From NCBI RefSeq assembly GCF_002252525.1, contig NZ_NNRM01000017.1:558001-622000 (forward strand): a stretch of 64,000 nucleotides of DNA, written 5' to 3'. Below, piece after piece: positions 63,013-64,000 of this stretch. This stretch comes from Brucella pseudogrignonensis (GTDB lineage Bacteria > Pseudomonadota > Alphaproteobacteria > Rhizobiales > Rhizobiaceae). The translations under genes and the position numbers were made by a program. Numbering within the stretch: the stretch's first letter is position 1; each line of letters starts with the position of its first letter. The notes below the pieces were generated by a model, which saw only the letters and a list, made by a program, of their open reading frames with translations, had not been told where the DNA came from and ran no database searches.

Positions 63013-63603
63013 TTGGCTCGGGAGATCATCTACTTTTCGCGTCACGGTGAGACGGATTGGAATGTCTCGCAGCGCATTCAGGGGCAGCTTGATATTGATA
63101 TCAACGCCCATGGACGTACCCAGGCAGACCGTAACGGCGATATGCTGAAATCGCTGATTGGCGACGGTGCCGGTTATGATTTCGTTGCAAGCCCGCTGCG
63201 CCGCACACGCGAAACAATGGAGCGCATTCGCCTGCGCATGGGTCTCGACCCATATGATTTCCGTACTGATCCGCAGCTTATGGAAGTGAATTTCGGCGAT
63301 TGGCAAGGCTTCATGATGGAAGATATTGCCAAGGAGCGTGATGACCTTGTGCAAGCGCGCGCTCGCGATAAGTGGAACTTCATCCCGCCGGGCGAAACGG
63401 CTGAAAGCTATATGCGTCTTTCTCAGCGTATCGGGCGCTGGGTTGAAGCGGTCGAATGGCCAACCGTCTGTGTGACGCATGGCGGCTGCATTCGCACCCT
63501 GTTTTATCTCTATGGTGATATCGACGGCCACGATGCTGCAAATATCTCCATCCCGCAGGACAAGATATTGAAGTTCGAAAACGGCAAGCTTGATTGGGTT
63601 TAA
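63013..63603 (+). CDS. histidine phosphatase family protein (phosphoglycerate mutase-like)
   Basis: A 196-residue phosphatase of the branch-1 family. The phospho-His is in IYFSRHGETDWNVSQRIQG; the second His in VCVTHGGCIRTLFYLYG; RRTRETMERIRL and EVNFGDWQGFM are also typical. TTG 63013 after AGAGG gives the family start (LAREIIYFSRHG); the upstream frame overlaps the fabI terminator. Whether it acts as a mutase or a phosphatase is not shown. Its stop codon TAA is part of the following repeat. Confidence 0.9.
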   Translation: MAREIIYFSRHGETDWNVSQRIQGQLDIDINAHGRTQADRNGDMLKSLIGDGAGYDFVASPLRRTRETMERIRLRMGLDPYDFRTDPQLMEVNFGDWQGFMMEDIAKERDDLVQARARDKWNFIPPGETAESYMRLSQRIGRWVEAVEWPTVCVTHGGCIRTLFYLYGDIDGHDAANISIPQDKILKFENGKLDWV

Positions 63604-63705
63604 AGCATTTCCAGCAAAATTGTGAAGTGGTTTTGCATAGGGATAATGCGTAAAAACAAAAAGATAGAGCGGTTCCAACGGTTCAATATTAACTGGAACT
63701 GCTCT
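63603..63705. repeat. 103-bp composite palindromic repeat, copy 3
   Basis: Begins at the last base of the histidine phosphatase stop (TAAAGCATTTCC). Hairpin 1: GCATT...AATGC enclosing GCAAAA/TTTTGC and loop TTGTGAAGTGG, one of the few that differs in the loop. Hairpin 2: AGAGCGGTTCCA/TGGAACTGCTCT. Same orientation as copies 1 and 2. Confidence 0.85.
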
Positions 63706-63780
63706 TAAAAGCCGGGTAGCTTTTGATATCGATACGCTGCGTCGTTGCGGTCGTTGAAAAGCCCTACTTTGCGAGTGTTC

Positions 63781-64000
63781 ATGTCATTCAAACGCTTTGC
63801 GGTTATTGCTGACATTCATGGCAACAGTGATGCGCTGGCAGCAGTGCTCGCTGATATTGATGCCCTGAATATCCAAACCATTGTCAATCTCGGGGATCAT
63901 TTAAGTGGGCCGCTCGCTGGGCGAGAAACGGCGGATATGCTGATGGCGCGTGAGATGATTGCAATTCGTGGCAATCATGACCGTTGGCTGGTTGAAAAAG
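63781..64000 (+). CDS. metallophosphoesterase, N-terminal part (runs off the right edge)
   Basis: Only the first 73 residues are in the window. They carry the metal-binding motifs of calcineurin-like phosphoesterases: FAVIADIHGNSDALAAVL (Asp, His), VNLGDHLSGPLAGRE (Gly-Asp) and AIRGNHDRW (Gly-Asn-His-Asp). The YfcE/DR1281-like group is the closest by eye. The substrate cannot be told. The gap after the repeat is short and shows no other feature. Confidence 0.88.
   Translation, partial: MSFKRFAVIADIHGNSDALAAVLADIDALNIQTIVNLGDHLSGPLAGRETADMLMAREMIAIRGNHDRWLVEK

Noticed and set aside
1-64000. tRNA or rRNA genes, CRISPR arrays, insertion sequences, prophage genes
   Set aside because: I found no tRNA-like T-loop or anticodon arm in the gaps, no spaced short repeats, and no transposase, integrase or phage-like product.

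Overview
The window is a gene-dense piece of an alphaproteobacterial chromosome from the order Rhizobiales, most like the Brucella/Ochrobactrum group. This is inferred from gene content: BacA, an Irr-like Fur-family regulator, dmeRF, separate b and b' subunits in a stand-alone F0 operon, a DnaJ-like/fabI/phosphatase string, DUF680-type small secreted proteins, and the absence of tRNA, rRNA, phage or insertion-sequence genes. It reads as ordinary core chromosome with a few accessory patches.

Layout, left to right. 1-1.2 kb: the start of cbb3 oxidase subunit I (ccoN) behind a perfect FNR-type site, and an Irr-like regulator behind a Fur/Mur-type palindrome. 1.4-6.8 kb: a two-component system divergent from dsbD, an L,D-transpeptidase lipoprotein and a CPYC thioredoxin-fold protein, with a CTTAAG-N5-CTTAAG site in the shared promoter. 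6.9-13.8 kb: ada coupled to a 2OG-Fe(II) oxygenase, an ArsC/Spx-like protein, a FUSC-type membrane protein, a YbfB-type MFS protein, BacA and a secreted polysaccharide deacetylase. 14-16.2 kb: a YfgM-like TPR protein and Der. 16.2-22.4 kb: accessory regulators and transporters, including MFS/DoxX/TetR, DUF2000, AraC/SDR and the nickel/cobalt pair DmeR/DmeF. 22.5-27.1 kb: a YegD-like Hsp70, a second L,D-transpeptidase, a TenA-family protein, a small secreted protein and a SleB-type cell wall hydrolase.

27.4-30.2 kb holds the F0 operon atpI-atpB-atpE-b'-b; the F1 genes are not in the window. 30.3-34.3 kb: Lrp/LysE, RNase HII, a PA0069-type radical SAM protein and a short glycosyltransferase-like protein. 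34.3-40.6 kb: two tandem DUF680-like secreted proteins, IspE, SppA, NhaA, and a four-gene cluster of DUF2007, TrmN6-like methyltransferase, GNAT and ABM monooxygenase. 40.7-49.7 kb: polyprenyl diphosphate synthase, a large TPR protein, glyQ-glyS, Sua5-type threonylcarbamoyl-AMP synthase and a D-2-hydroxyacid dehydrogenase. 50-54.7 kb: a DUF6101-like protein, a candidate small RNA with its own promoter and terminator, an acyl-CoA dehydrogenase/crotonase operon and a TetR/SMR pair. 54.8-64 kb: a membrane diguanylate cyclase, purD, ubiA, pdxH, a secreted esterase, a lipoprotein, a CbpA-like co-chaperone, fabI, a histidine phosphatase and the start of a metallophosphoesterase.

The most interesting items are the dsbD/L,D-transpeptidase/thioredoxin operon facing a two-component system, which looks like a dedicated cysteine-protection module for a cell-wall enzyme; a family of intergenic palindromes sharing one architecture (an 11-nt loop that usually begins GTG), three of them in a 103-bp two-hairpin element with compensatory changes; the small RNA candidate at 50.7 kb; and the tandem DUF680-like genes with a structured leader between them.
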